From Panagrolaimus kolymaensis (taxonomy: Eukaryota; Nematoda; Chromadorea; Rhabditida; Panagrolaimidae): 64,000 nucleotides of DNA. Both the position numbers and the translations under genes were made by a program. This document shows, piece by piece, positions 52,537-64,000 of the stretch. Position 1 is the stretch's first letter. Each line of letters begins with the position of its first letter. The notes under the pieces are model-generated. The model saw only the letters and a program-made list of their open reading frames with translations, had not been told where the DNA came from and did no database searches. Location of the stretch: NCBI GenBank assembly GCA_028622995.1, contig JAJQJQ010000065.1, positions 434,001-498,000 on the forward strand. The letters are read 5' to 3'.

Positions 52537-55500
52537 GTTGGTTCAAACATTTTTTTGCACTTTATTACTTGCACAAATTATTTTTAAAAAATAAGGTTTA
52601 AAGGTTTTACCAACAAAAAAATTGGGCGGGAAAAAATTAAATCTGGGTAATTTTAAATTGGAAAAATTGGTCATTATAAAAAAAACACCTTACACACTCA
52701 ATAAATAAATTGGTGCTAAGTAAACTTGTTAATGGAAAATATGGAAAATTTAAATTGGCTGTCAAAAACGTATTTGATGAATCATGAAACTGCTACCTCA
52801 AGTTGCAAGAAGATCTGTTACAAGGTTTCAATTGGAAATAAATAATTAAAGTTTGTGTGAAACCAAAATTTTTGTTCAAAAACCAAAGGATTTATATAAA
52901 AAAAACCTTACAAGCAATTAATTAAATCGTAATAATTAGTCAAGCTTAAAAGTAATAAAAAATAATAATACTCTGGTAAAAATAAATTACGTAATATAGC
53001 CATTGGCCTTCATCTTTCTATTCCTGTTTTTAATTATTTCCAAAAGCATAAAGCTTCAACATAAATGTGTTTATTAAAAAGTGGCATTCGACTTACTCGA
53101 AAAATAAAAAAATACTCTTTTTTCTTTCTCTTTTTCTTTTTCATTTCTGCGTTATTTTTAAACTTAAAACAAAAAATATATATACCAATTTTTTAATAAA
53201 TGACTCTTTCTCTCCTTCTAACTGACTGACTTATTTATTGGAAAGCTGTTATTTTCTTTCTTTTTCTTTTACTTCATGCTTCCTTTTTTTTATAATTTTG
53301 CTTTAAAAAAGTTGTGATGTGCAAAGAAATAAAAAATATTCTAATAATTTTTTTGTCGTTAGTTTTTTTTTTCACGCACTTCCGCTTTTTTTTGCTGCTT
53401 CATTATTAAAAAGTAAAATCTTTTTTTTTCTCCTTTTTCTAACAAACAAATGTTTTTTTCTTGGGCCATTGTTTAAACAAACTTTTTTTCTTCTTAATTT
53501 ACACCAACGACGACAATTTCCTTGTTAAATAATTTATTGCCTCCTATCTTGTTAATGTCTATAGCAAACGATGATAAAAAGGGTTTATTCCGTTTTGAGA
53601 GCTTAGGTAATTTGAGATTCTTTTGTTTTAATAGGGAAAAAAATAAACATGTTAAAATTTGTATTTAAGCAAAGAAAGCTCAAATTTCTTTATTATTTTT
53701 TTAAACAACCTTCTTCTTCCAAGGATTTTCTTTGCTGCTGAGGTTCAAATTCACAAGCGTCTTAGACACACGTATTTTAACCACTAAAAAATAAAGAATA
53801 TTAATAAATAATTAATTAAAAAGAAAAAAGTGGGATTTCCCTTTTTCGTGTGTGAAAAGAAAGTTTGTGTTTGTATAAAAGCTTTTTTGAAGTTTCAAAA
53901 ATTGTAGGCTTATTAAAAATTTTCTTACAAATGCACCGACGAAGAAAAAATGACGGAAATTATAGTTTTTAAAAAATTGTTACATTTTTTTGAGTTTCTT
54001 TTTTATTGCTTGTCTTTGATAAAGTTTTGTGGTTTTGCATCATAGAAGCAAGCGGCACATGGCATTTCTTCAAAAAAGGAAGGAAAATGTAATTACTTTT
54101 TTTACATAAGTTTTTTATGATAATTTTCTACGTCATTTTGCTTTTGAGGTGGCAGTGAGGAGGTTATTAAGGCTACTAGCAATAATTTTTATTAAATGAA
54201 ATAGGTTGGTTGAAGTGTAGTAAAGAAGTCAGGTGATAGACATTTTGAAGTTTGACATGAAAAGATGTGGAAAGGTTGTTTTTTTTGGCTCAAAAAGGGT
54301 ACAAGGTATAGTTTTTATTTTTGCGCTGCCAAAAAAGATTTTATTTTAGCCTTTTTAACTTTATATGGAAAAAATTGCCTTGCATAATTAAATTTTTTTT
54401 AATAAAAACAACTTTTATTTATTATTTCGATTTCTTAAACTAAAACTTATTTTCATATACTTTTTTGACGTCTTCGATGAATGACAGCAGCACTCATTTT
54501 GGACCTCGTTTATTTTTTTCACCTTATCTGATCATGTTGTCTGTGTTATCACGTTTTTCTTAAACTGCAATTTTTGCAACTTTCCTTTACTTCCATTTTA
54601 GAGTTAAAAAGCTTATGACAGGTGAAAAAAAATGAAGGACTCATGCTAATAAATTTTCTTTCTCTTTTCTCTCAAACATAATTGTAAAAAAATCAATTCG
54701 GTTGGAAAAATGTTATTAGTCGACTGACTTCCTTTTTTATTGCCTAAAAAATTAAATTAGCACAAAAAAGAAAATTTTTAAGCTTACTTTTTTTTATTGC
54801 AAAGATTATTATATATTTTCTATTTTGTTATTATGAAAGCAATTTTTTATAAGACCATATTTTTGATTTAGTATCTATAAACAAAAACATTGAAGCTCCT
54901 ATTATTAGGAAAATAGCTGCTGATTCTAAAACATTTTTGTTTATTTGTTTTTTCTGCAAATTTTTTTTGTGGAAATCGAGAGAAATTCCATTGCTTGCAT
55001 CATTTTGTTTGACACTTTCATTTAGAAAGAAAATTTTATGAATTCTTGATGCTTTTCAAGTTCCTGTATTCAGCCTTTTTTAAAACCTTTAATGCCAACA
55101 AAAAAAAAATAAAGTGCATTATTGCCACTTCTCTCTAACTCACCCACATCATTCTCATTTCATTTTTTATTTTTGTTAAATAAAGAAATCTTAATTGCCT
55201 TAAGACTTGCTTACTTATTTGAGCTTCGAAATATTTCTTATTACCCGTAATCCAAATATGCGGGCTGCATCATCCATCTCATTCTCATGGGATTGGTTGG
55301 GTTAAATCAACAAAGAAATTTTAATTTCATCTTTTTACTCTTTATTTTTATTTTTACGTTTTTTTAAAAAGAAATTAAGAGTTTACTTAAGAGCCATCTT
55401 TGCACAAAATTAAAACGTTTCTTAAATTTTACGCAAAATTTCTTTTCCATTTTTGGACCTCATGCTGTTTTTATTTTTCTCGTCGACTATGTACTTCTTT

Positions 55501-58500
55501 GGTTGATAGGAACCAATTTTCTCTTACTTCAGTTTCTCGATTTTTCGATTGTATTTTTTTTAATTTACTTCGAAATAATGTTTTAAAATTATAAAAAAGA
55601 TTTTCTTCCTCTTCATTTTTTCTCCTTCTCAAAATTTTCAGATTTAAATTTTTTTCTTCAGCTCTTTTTTTCTATCTGCTTCAAAACTTTTAAGCTTCAT
55701 GCAATTCCGTTTCAAGTTATTTTTTCTCCCAAAAAGGAATGGCTTTGAATAATTTATAGTTTTTCTGCTTTCGTCAATTTTTTTTGCCTTTTTTGCAGTA
55801 TTTATAAGTTTTTTTTCGGTTTCATTGTTTCTGAATTTTTATATTGTTTGGAAGAATAATAAAATGCCACATCGATGTCATCTTTCAAAATATGATATGA
55901 TATTTTTTATTTTGAAGCGTTTAAGCATAAATCGAGTTGACAACAAGCTTTCTTCTTTCTTTTTTATCTTAGTTTTTATTTTGTTAAAAATATTTCTAAA
56001 CAATAGAATTCTTTGTGGGCATCGAAAAAGAAATATGTGTCGTTTATTTTTTTCTTGATGAACAGCCTATAGCGAAAAAGCGGGGAAATATAAGAAATGG
56101 CAGCAATTTTTTATATTATTTTTTTTATCAAAGAAAAATGTCAATGTTTTGATTTTCTTTTCTTCTTCTGCGTTCTTTGCTATTTTTAGGGACAAAAATT
56201 TCCCCTTTATCGATGTGTTTTTCTTGTTTTGCAAAAAAAAATATATAACAGATTCTTTTCTTTGCAATTTGTTTGATTTTCCTTTCATAATGTACCTTTT
56301 TGACCTTTATTATTCCTTTTTATTGTATCTTTTGTCTTTTGCACATTATTCTTTTTTTTTGCAGAATAATTGTGCATCGATCAAAACATTTTTTTTTGTT
56401 TTTGCACGTCGGCCATAACTTTTTTGATTCTTAGGAACGATAAATCAGAGATAAAAATAAAAAGATGCAAAATATTTTTATCTTTCATGACTGACATCCA
56501 AAGTGATATTAGGAAATTTAAAAATTAAGCCATAGCAAAAATATTTTTATTCGATTTTTTAAAAGCTTATTTAATTTTGGTGCCAAAAAGAAATAGGAAG
56601 AAAAAAACTTGAAAATTCAAATTTCCGGTTTCAAACTTGTTCATTTTTCGAAATTTATGTTATTGCTCTGCTTTACAAGTTTCTTCCTTTTTTTCTATTC
56701 CCAAACAAAACTTTTACTTCCCACCATAAAGCACATAAACTTAAATTTGGTTTTGAAGTTGTAAATTATTTTCCAATTTTTATCATCTCTGCTGTAAGCA
56801 CAAACTTTAATACTCATTTCAAATGATTCAAATTTGTTGTCATAAATCATCAATAAAAAAAGTAAAGTAAACCAAAAAACTTTTTAAAAAATAATGCTTT
56901 CGATAAACCGCAGCAGCAGCCCTTTAAATCATGCAATGAGAATATACATTGTAGCCATAAAAGGATTTAAAAACATTTATAATTTTTTTGAATTTTAAAA
57001 AAACATTTTTTTCTCTGCTGAAGTATTAAAAGAAAGGCGTAGGCATTTTTGTTGTTTTTTTGGCAAAAGAAAATAATATTAATGATTTAAATCTTTAAAT
57101 TGTGACACTTTTTTTCTTTTTCAAATATTTATAATCCTTTTTTTAGAATTTATTTTGTCTTTTTTTCGTTGTTTGTTTTTTTCTCCAAAAATATATTTCT
57201 TTTCTTTTTACAAAAAGTAAGTATTATATTGAGTAATGATGTGATTTAATACTAAGTATCTTTTTTTCTCTTTACCCATGGCAGCGGAGATAGTTGCATT
57301 AAGATAGTCAATTTAAAAACGGTAGAAATAATGTTTTTACTTGTACAACGAAAAATAGGAAAATAATATTTTCTTTTTGACACACTAATTAATTCTCCAC
57401 GACTTTCGATCTCTTGTGAGTAAAAAATTTGCTTCGAATTTTTCTTTGCTCAACTTTTTTTAAACATAAAAAAATTTGTCAATATTTCAATTTTTGCCCT
57501 TGCAAAAAATCACCAATTGCAATTGTGTTAGTGTCTCTTTCAATATGACAGTTGTTGGTTGGTCAAAAACGTTTTTGGGGTTTTGTTTCTTTCTTCGCTT
57601 CTTCTTCTTTTCTTTTCTTGAGTTCATTAAATAACTTCTTCTTTTTGTTAAAAGCAGGCAAGCGTCATTCATTCAAGCTTCTTTTTTCTTTTATTTTTTT
57701 ATTGCTCCTTCTTAAGCGTTTTTACTATCATTAAAATGAAAGACAGAAACTAAATAAAGAAAAAAAAAATTCTTTGTCGAAATAATCATTTATTGAAATA
57801 ATTAACAGCTAATAAAAAACCACTTTCTTTTTTTTCTTCTCCCCAAAAATAATTTCCTTGCAGTTCACTTTTGCTATTTTTTCTTTGTTAAAAAAAAGTT
57901 TGTTAAAAACACATTTTTTATTTTTCTTTTTGTGTTTTTTGGTGCAGAAAATTTTGTTTCCTCTCATTTTTTCTTCTTCTTCGTTTTATGAATTGATTGA
58001 CTCAAAAAAGGAAACGTTCTGTTCTTTCTTCTTTTTTTGTTGGAAAAATGACAACAATGGTATTTTGTTGATGAAAATCAATCGAAATTGTTGGTTCTTT
58101 TTGAAATTTGTTTTTGAAATTGAAGTTTGAAAAGGTTACCCTATTAAATTTTTTTGCTTCATACACTGAAAAGTTATTTTCGATACAGTCCTAATTTTTC
58201 CTCGAAGAATCTACCAGCTTTTATCTAAACTTTTTTTTGTTGCACATTAGCATTACAAAAATTTGTAAATAAGTTAAAACACATTTGTCTCATATTTTTA
58301 AATTCACCAATCCGCTTACATAATTTTTCTGCAAATTAATCTTTTGTAATTCATCCTATTTGCTTCACTTTATTTCTTTACAAACTCTTAAACAACAACT
58401 CGTAAATTTATTTTAATCGTTAAACTCCGTAAAACAAAAAACTTTTTTTTCTTTTAAAAAAATCGCATTATAGTTTTGACGTCGTTCGTATCAGCATTTC

Positions 58501-61436
58501 ATTTCACTTGCTTCTGCTAAGCTTTTGCTCAAATATAAACACACTTTTTTCTTCAAAAAATCATGTTTTTTTCCGTTTAAATTTTTTTTGTTTTCAACAG
58601 CGACTTGCTTCATTCATTCCTAATTATAAACGAGCGCGTAGAAAATTTGTTTTGTACTTTTAAATTTCTTTTTAAATTTTTGTATGCTTGCCTTCCTTTT
58701 CTTGGTGTTAACAACAACAAAAAAACGAGTTGTATTTTCAAGCGTAAAAAATAGTGAAAAACAAAAAAATGGAAACTTTGACATGTGTTTTGTCATTTCT
58801 CATTTTTTTTATCGATAAAATCAGTTAAAAAAACGTCAAAAGTTTTGACTTGTTTTTGAGACATATTTCTTTTTTGTTTTTGGTTTTTGAGCGCAAAAAT
58901 AGTTTTAACTTCCAAGAAAAATATGAAAACTTTCTGAAAGTGGTTTCTTTAGATTTTTATAATAGACTAAAATTATTTAGCGGGTATATTACAAATAAAG
59001 GATATTAGAAGTTTTAAATAGTCTTATTATGTTGATAGAAAGATGACGTCCCAATTTCTCTGTAGCTTGCACGCATCATTTGTATTCAACTTGCAAAAAA
59101 ACGGAAACCAACAAAGAAAACCCGCTCTTTTTCGCTAATAAAATTACAATTTAAAAAAAATTTCTCCTTCAGAGATAGTAACAACTAAAAAATGAGACAA
59201 AGCTTAATCGATATATGTGTGTATAAAAAACTCTAGGATAAAAAAAAGAAATTTATGCTTTATAAAAAGAAGAAGACAAAAAGAAAAAGATGAAGAAAGG
59301 AACGTGATTAATGGATTGCAAAATGGCAATATACGTAATCATTTTTTTTCTTCTTCGTTTTGTTTTTCACTGATTGCTTTTTTTGATCGCTTGTTTTTGT
59401 TTGCAACAGCACAAAAGGACACCTATCTATCTATCACCTATCGTCGTCATAAATAAGGAACGCTAGGATGGATGCATTTAACAACAACAAAAATGCCTAA
59501 AGGCTTAAGAAAAAAAACCAGACGATGAAAAGAAAAGAAAAAAGAAAATAAATTTCAAAGTTCAAAAGCAATATTTAAAAAAAAGAAAGAAAAAACATAT
59601 TTCTTCTTTCTTTTTTTATTTAATGCTTAAAAAAGCATGTAATTGAAATTTCTTTTTTCTCTTCAACTGGATAGAGAAAAAGTTTTTACGCTTTTACTTC
59701 TTATTCTTGGGCTTTTGAAAAGCTTCCCTCAACATTTGGCAGCAGCAACAACAAAAATTGCAAAGTCAAAAAGCAACCTTTCGTTTTTTTCATTTTCAAA
59801 AGGCGGGTTAGAAAAGAAAAACTTTTTTTCCTTTTTCTTTTTTTTGGAGCCAAGTAAAATATATGTATATATAAAAATCATACGGAAGCCACTTAAGCAC
59901 CACCCACTTTTTTCTCGGTGTTTTTTTTTGTCTTTCTTTTTTTTAAAGGTTTTTATACTTTTTGCTTTTTTTGGAGGAAAGAAAGTCTTTTTACGTTTTC
60001 TAATTCATTTTTTTCTTTCTATTTTTAACTTTGTCATTCTCATTATCATTAGTAGACGATAGTTGTAATTGTAAAGGGTATAGGTTCATACATTTTTTTT
60101 CTTTTAACACTAAAAGAAATGCCTTCATGCGAAAAAAAAAACAAATTTAAGTTTTATTTTTTTTGTTTGTTCGTTGTTTAGGATATTATTGCCACGTTGC
60201 TTGCTTGCTTATTTATACATAGCTTTTTTTTACTTTGACACTTTGAAAAAAAGCATGTTTTTTTTTTTGCTTTTGTGAATGCGAAATACGAAAAACATTA
60301 TTGAAAAACGTTCAAAAAATGCAAAAATCTCCCTCTTTTTTTCTCGCATTTTTGTTTATGCTCCCGTAAAAAAGTGAAAGAGCAACAAAAAAAAGATTTT
60401 ATTCTGTTTAAAAACATACATAAACGGAAATATTTGCAATAATGAGATAGAAGAGGAGACCAATAACATAAAAACAGCAGCAACCATCATAAATACCTCT
60501 TCCCCGCATATATGTATTTCCAACACCACCGCTACCAATATGCATGTTGTTGCTCTTCTCCCAATTTGGTATTATTTTCCCTTTCCTCTTCTATTTTTTC
60601 ATGTTTTAAACTGCATGTGTTTCCATTCACAATTCCTTCCTCTTCATGTTGCTACCGCTGGCTGCTGCTGCTATGCATGCAAAAAATTAAAACTTTAAAA
60701 CAAAAAGAGATTTACATCTTTTTTTGCTTCTGTTACATATTTTTTGAAGCCAAAAAATGAAAAAGTGTGAAAAAAATAAGTTTTTTTTTGCCATTGCAAA
60801 AGTAACAAAGAAAAAACATTGGCTTTCCTCTGTTCTCTTTTCATTGCTTCTTTTTTTGCTATTCGGTGTTTCATTCTTCTTTTTTTTCATTCCACCAAAA
60901 AACTTTTTCTTTTTTTATTTTCATGTGATCAATTATGTTTCCTTCCTTTTTCGTTTGGCTTTAGTTCTTTTTTATTTTGGCCTCTCTCTCTTTTTATTTT
61001 ATTTTTATTGAATGTTCTTATCACCTTTTTCGTCTTCCACTCTCATTCATTCTCTCTTTCTAAATTTTTTTTTCAATGATTGATCTGATAACTATGAAAA
61101 AGGGTAAAATAAATTGACTTGTTTTGTACCATTTTATTTCTGATTTTTCAAGGTTAAATTTAACTACTGACTTCTGAAATAAACGGTTATTAAATATTTA
61201 AATTTATCGTGTTTTTGTTTTTATTGACGCGAAAATATCTTTTATTGTTCTAAGATCCATTTTTTATAGTTTTTCTTTCATTTTTTCTTCTTCTCTCTTT
61301 ATTATTTTTCCAAATTCAAAGCTGTTGTTTTTACAAAACAATCAAAGTTAATAAAATCTTTATGTTAAAAGTGATATATCTGTTGTTACAAATGGTCACG
61401 TAGAAATTTAATGAAAGATAAAAGAACCATATCTAA
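52537..61436. other. 8.9-kb gap between cassettes B and C, probably intron plus promoter of C
   Basis: T-run-rich non-coding DNA. The only candidate coding patch is a 26-codon minus-strand frame at 53701-53783 behind a TTTTTTAG-like acceptor; it has no partner exon and I do not call it. Long F/S/L-rich frames near 59640-60060 and 60510-61080 are translations of homopolymer runs. No cyclase, kinase-like or membrane-spanning receptor exon was seen. Confidence 0.55.
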
Positions 61437-62427
61437 ATGGCTTCAACAGCGCATTATTTAAAATTATATTTAAAATTATTCAAACATGCGCTAATATTTA
61501 TTTTTATTATATTTATTTCAAATGTTTATTCTCAATCATCAGTATCAACAATTTCACAACCAATCAAACCAACAACTTTAGCACCAAGAGTTACAACCTT
61601 TTCATTAATTGATGGAGTGGTAAAAAGTTTTCAAGCATCAAGATTAAAACAACGACAACATACAATTCCATATCATGCTTTGCTAATTTTACCTGCAAAA
61701 GAATCAAATAATGATAAATTTGGTTTAACAATTGAAAAGGCTCGTGCTGTTATTGATATCGCAGTGGAAGATGTGATTAAAGCGGGAATAATGCCTAAAA
61801 ATTGGATAAACTTAACAGTTCATGATTCTCGATATTGGGAGGATACATCTCTAGCAGAACGATGGTCCACGAATGGCGTGGTAAAAGCTTGGTGTGAAAG
61901 GCGGCTCGACGCTATCTTTGGTTTCGCTGATTCTTATTCCCTTGCAACTGTGGCTAAAATTTCTGCAGGTTTTGGAAATGGTATTCCCATTTTCACTACC
62001 GCAGGTCTCACATCTCAAATAGGATCGAAAAAAGATTTTCCATATTTAACTCGCATGCAAGGATCATATCGACAAATGGCGGATAGCATTTATCAACTTA
62101 TCGCCTATCATCCTGATACTTCGTCATCATCAACATTTAATGTTTCATCAAATTTAAATTATAAAAATTTGGTTTTTATGTATCATGATAAAAGGCGAGC
62201 TTTGAATAAACCTCAACCATCAAAAAATGGTGAAGTTCAAGAGCAAGAAACTTCATCGCATTGTTATTTTTCTCTTTATGCAATAAAACATTATTTTGCT
62301 GAAAATTCTGAATATTTTAAAGAAACATGGCAAATTCAAACTCCAGCTGTTGCATTTGATGAAGAATTACATCGAACTAAAGAGGATGTATATTCATGGC
62401 TTCGAGTTGTTTCACAATATGCTAATG
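61437..62427 (+). CDS. Receptor guanylyl cyclase ectodomain cassette C (GCY-28-like ANF-receptor N-terminal part)
   Basis: One uninterrupted exon of 330 codons plus one base, ending after SQYAN-G at a canonical GTAAGA donor, phase 1, the same phase and structural point as cassettes A and B. A hydrophobic leader (KHALIFIFIIFISNVYSQS) is followed by a Ser/Thr-rich linker. The ANF-receptor fold then shows KFGLTIEKARAVIDIAVEDV, WINLTVHDSRYWEDTSLAER, AIFGFADSYSLATVAKISAG, GIPIFTTAGLTSQIG, FPYLTRMQGSYRQMADSIY, LVFMYHDKRRA and SHCYFSLYAIKHYF. This is the best match of the three to nematode GCY-28, a receptor guanylyl cyclase acting in neurons. Several N-glycosylation sequons (for example NLT) are present. 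The shared second half, membrane segment and cyclase domain should lie beyond base 64000. Confidence 0.87.
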
Positions 62428-64000
62428 GTAAGATAAATCCCACATTCTATAAAAATTCTATAAATTTCTTTCTCAGAGAGAAAATATTTAATCACCAAAA
62501 ACATAAAAATTTGTTCCCAAAATATCCTAACTCTCTCACTTATTATGGTTCTTTTTAAGAGGTAGATAAGTAATACAGAAATCACTTATACCTCTACAAA
62601 AATTATAGTTACTACCTCTTTTTACACATGCGTCTCTATGCTTCTTGAAACTTTTGTCTTAAGATTCATATAAATTTTTTTCACCTGTCTTGTCACACAT
62701 TTTAATTTTTTTTGCAACATTTTCAAGTCATTTTTTTTTTCATTTAACTTTTCTTTCTCAAAATTTTTGCTTTTTAAGAAAAAAGGTTTAATCAACTATG
62801 CAAAATATGACTATTCTTTAAAAAAAAGTTCTCAAGAGAATAATTTTTTAATAATATTTAAAAGAACCAAACAAACTAAAAAAATATGGGAGCGTCGTCG
62901 TCATTGGGAATTTCTTCTTCTTAATGCTTAATTGCACTTTTAAAAAGAGAGTTTTTTCTCAAAAAAATATTTTTGCAGAATAATATTTCTTTTCATCGTT
63001 AACTTTTATTGATTTTGAAGTTGTTTTTGGCCGGAGAAATTTATTCTCTTAAATGGTTATTAAAAAAATAGAAAATGATAGATGCAATTAATGCGGAATG
63101 GGTTTTGTGGTTTCATTGGGGATAAATAAAAAGAAAAGTGAACTTGCAATTTTTACAACAAAAAAAATGGCAGAAATGGGAGAAAATCGAATGAAATTTT
63201 ACTGTAGAAATTAAGTTTAGTTTAGTTCGATAGAAGCAATAAATTTTCATGATTTTTTTATGTGCTAATTAATCATTCTTCTTATTCGCTTAACTTTACA
63301 CCAAAGAAAGGAAAAAGAGTATTTCCTAAACTTTTAAGACTTACCTAAAGTTAAAAAATACAGGGGTAAAAAGGAAGTATGTATGATGTAATTAAGGAAA
63401 ACTTTGTGGTTAAGTTTTCTTCTTCTTTCTGTTTTGATGTCTGCATTTCATTTTTCTTTATCGTTTAATTTGTTTATAAAAAATGAGAAAACCCTTTCAT
63501 CAAACTAATTTTTTTTATTTCTTCGACCTTGTCTCTTTTTTTGGGGTTTATATTGCATTTTGGACAAAAAGAATCTATTTTAAAGACATAGAACATATTC
63601 TTCTGATTTGAATGATTTAGAACTTTGATTTTGAAAGTATGGATTATGAGTATCATCGAAAACCACAATTTTATATGGTCTTTTTTAAAAATGTTTTTAT
63701 GCACAAAAAAAACAGAAAGAGTTAAACCAAAGTTTATTTAAATGCATTTTTTTCTTTGTGGCAAAAAAAGTAATCAATAAAATAAATGCGATCAAAGGCG
63801 GAAGCAAAAAAGTATTAAAAAAATAATGCGAGCAAAGCAAATGTTTAACTCTTTTGCAAAACAATGATTCTTTCTTTCTTTCTGCCTCTATTGTTTTCCA
63901 CTCTTGCAACCGGCCGGCCTGCTTGGCTGAAATGCATTTGATCAAAAATAATTATCTATGTTTTATGCTTCTTTTTTTCTGAATAGAAAAAATGAAAGGG
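62428..64000. other. Intron-like region after cassette C, to window end
   Basis: Begins with a GTAAGA donor. The next receptor exon (expected to start with a Val/Ile-rich core strand and a Cys-Ala/Ser-x-Pro turn) was not found on the plus strand in the 1.57 kb left. No other gene is supported. Confidence 0.5.

Noticed and set aside
59643..61079. Long F/S/L-rich frames (139, 82, 84 and 86 codons)
   Set aside because: These are T-run translations with hydrophobic homopolymers, overlap each other in several frames and lie in a probable intron.
37654..62427. Three independent complete receptor genes
   Set aside because: None has its own second lobe, membrane, kinase-like or cyclase exons before the next cassette, and all three stop at the same phase and fold position.
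1..64000. tRNA, rRNA or spliced-leader RNA genes
   Set aside because: I looked for TPsiC-loop-like words and cloverleaf arms by eye; the only near hits (for example GGTTCG at 15723) are in transposon target duplications or coding sequence. A covariance-model scan would be needed to exclude them fully.

Overview
The window is animal DNA, and almost certainly nematode. It is very AT-rich. Genes are split by introns of about 40-150 bases with GTAAGT-type donors and TTTTAG/TTTCAG acceptors. The gene content is typically metazoan and nematode: Axin, myosin VI, a 7TM chemoreceptor relic, FLYWCH proteins and receptor guanylyl cyclase ectodomains. Most acceptors end in TAG rather than CAG, which argues against a close relative of C. 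elegans. I cannot name the species.

Layout. 1-1511 (-): the N-terminal 436 residues of an Axin (PRY-1-like) Wnt scaffold, cut by the window edge. 1512-11909: about 10 kb with no gene I can support. 11910-15878 (+): a 7TM chemoreceptor pseudogene carrying a nonsense codon, a GC-rich hAT-type MITE (exact 8-bp target duplication) and a complete Mutator-like element (exact 9-bp target duplication, terminal inverted repeats made of 16-nt tandem units, intact 536-aa FLYWCH+DDE transposase). Removing both elements and one copy of each duplication restores one 323-codon frame with a single internal TGA. 16462-18217 (+): methanethiol oxidase/SELENBP1. 18335-19694 (-): a host FLYWCH zinc-finger protein. 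20439-21932 (-): a secreted histidine acid phosphatase. 23099-23495 (+): a 108-aa single-membrane-segment protein. 27209-31602 (+): a full-length 12-exon myosin VI. Just behind it lie an isolated SLC26/SulP exon remnant (-) and a 289-bp foldback MITE with TA duplications.

The right half (37-64 kb, +) holds three separate N-terminal ligand-binding modules of the receptor guanylyl cyclase type: A 37654-38690, B 51426-52536, C 61437-62427. Each starts with its own ATG and hydrophobic leader. Each ends at a donor in the same phase (1) and at the same structural point, a Gly just before a core strand of the ANF-receptor fold. No transmembrane, kinase-like or cyclase exon follows A or B inside the window. 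The simplest reading is one very large gcy-28-like gene with at least three alternative promoters and first-exon cassettes spliced to shared downstream exons beyond base 64000. This swappable-ectodomain locus is the most interesting system here.

Non-coding DNA is dominated by A/T runs with a strand bias that appears to follow the direction of transcription: A runs on + over 1.5-11 kb, T runs on + over 23-64 kb.
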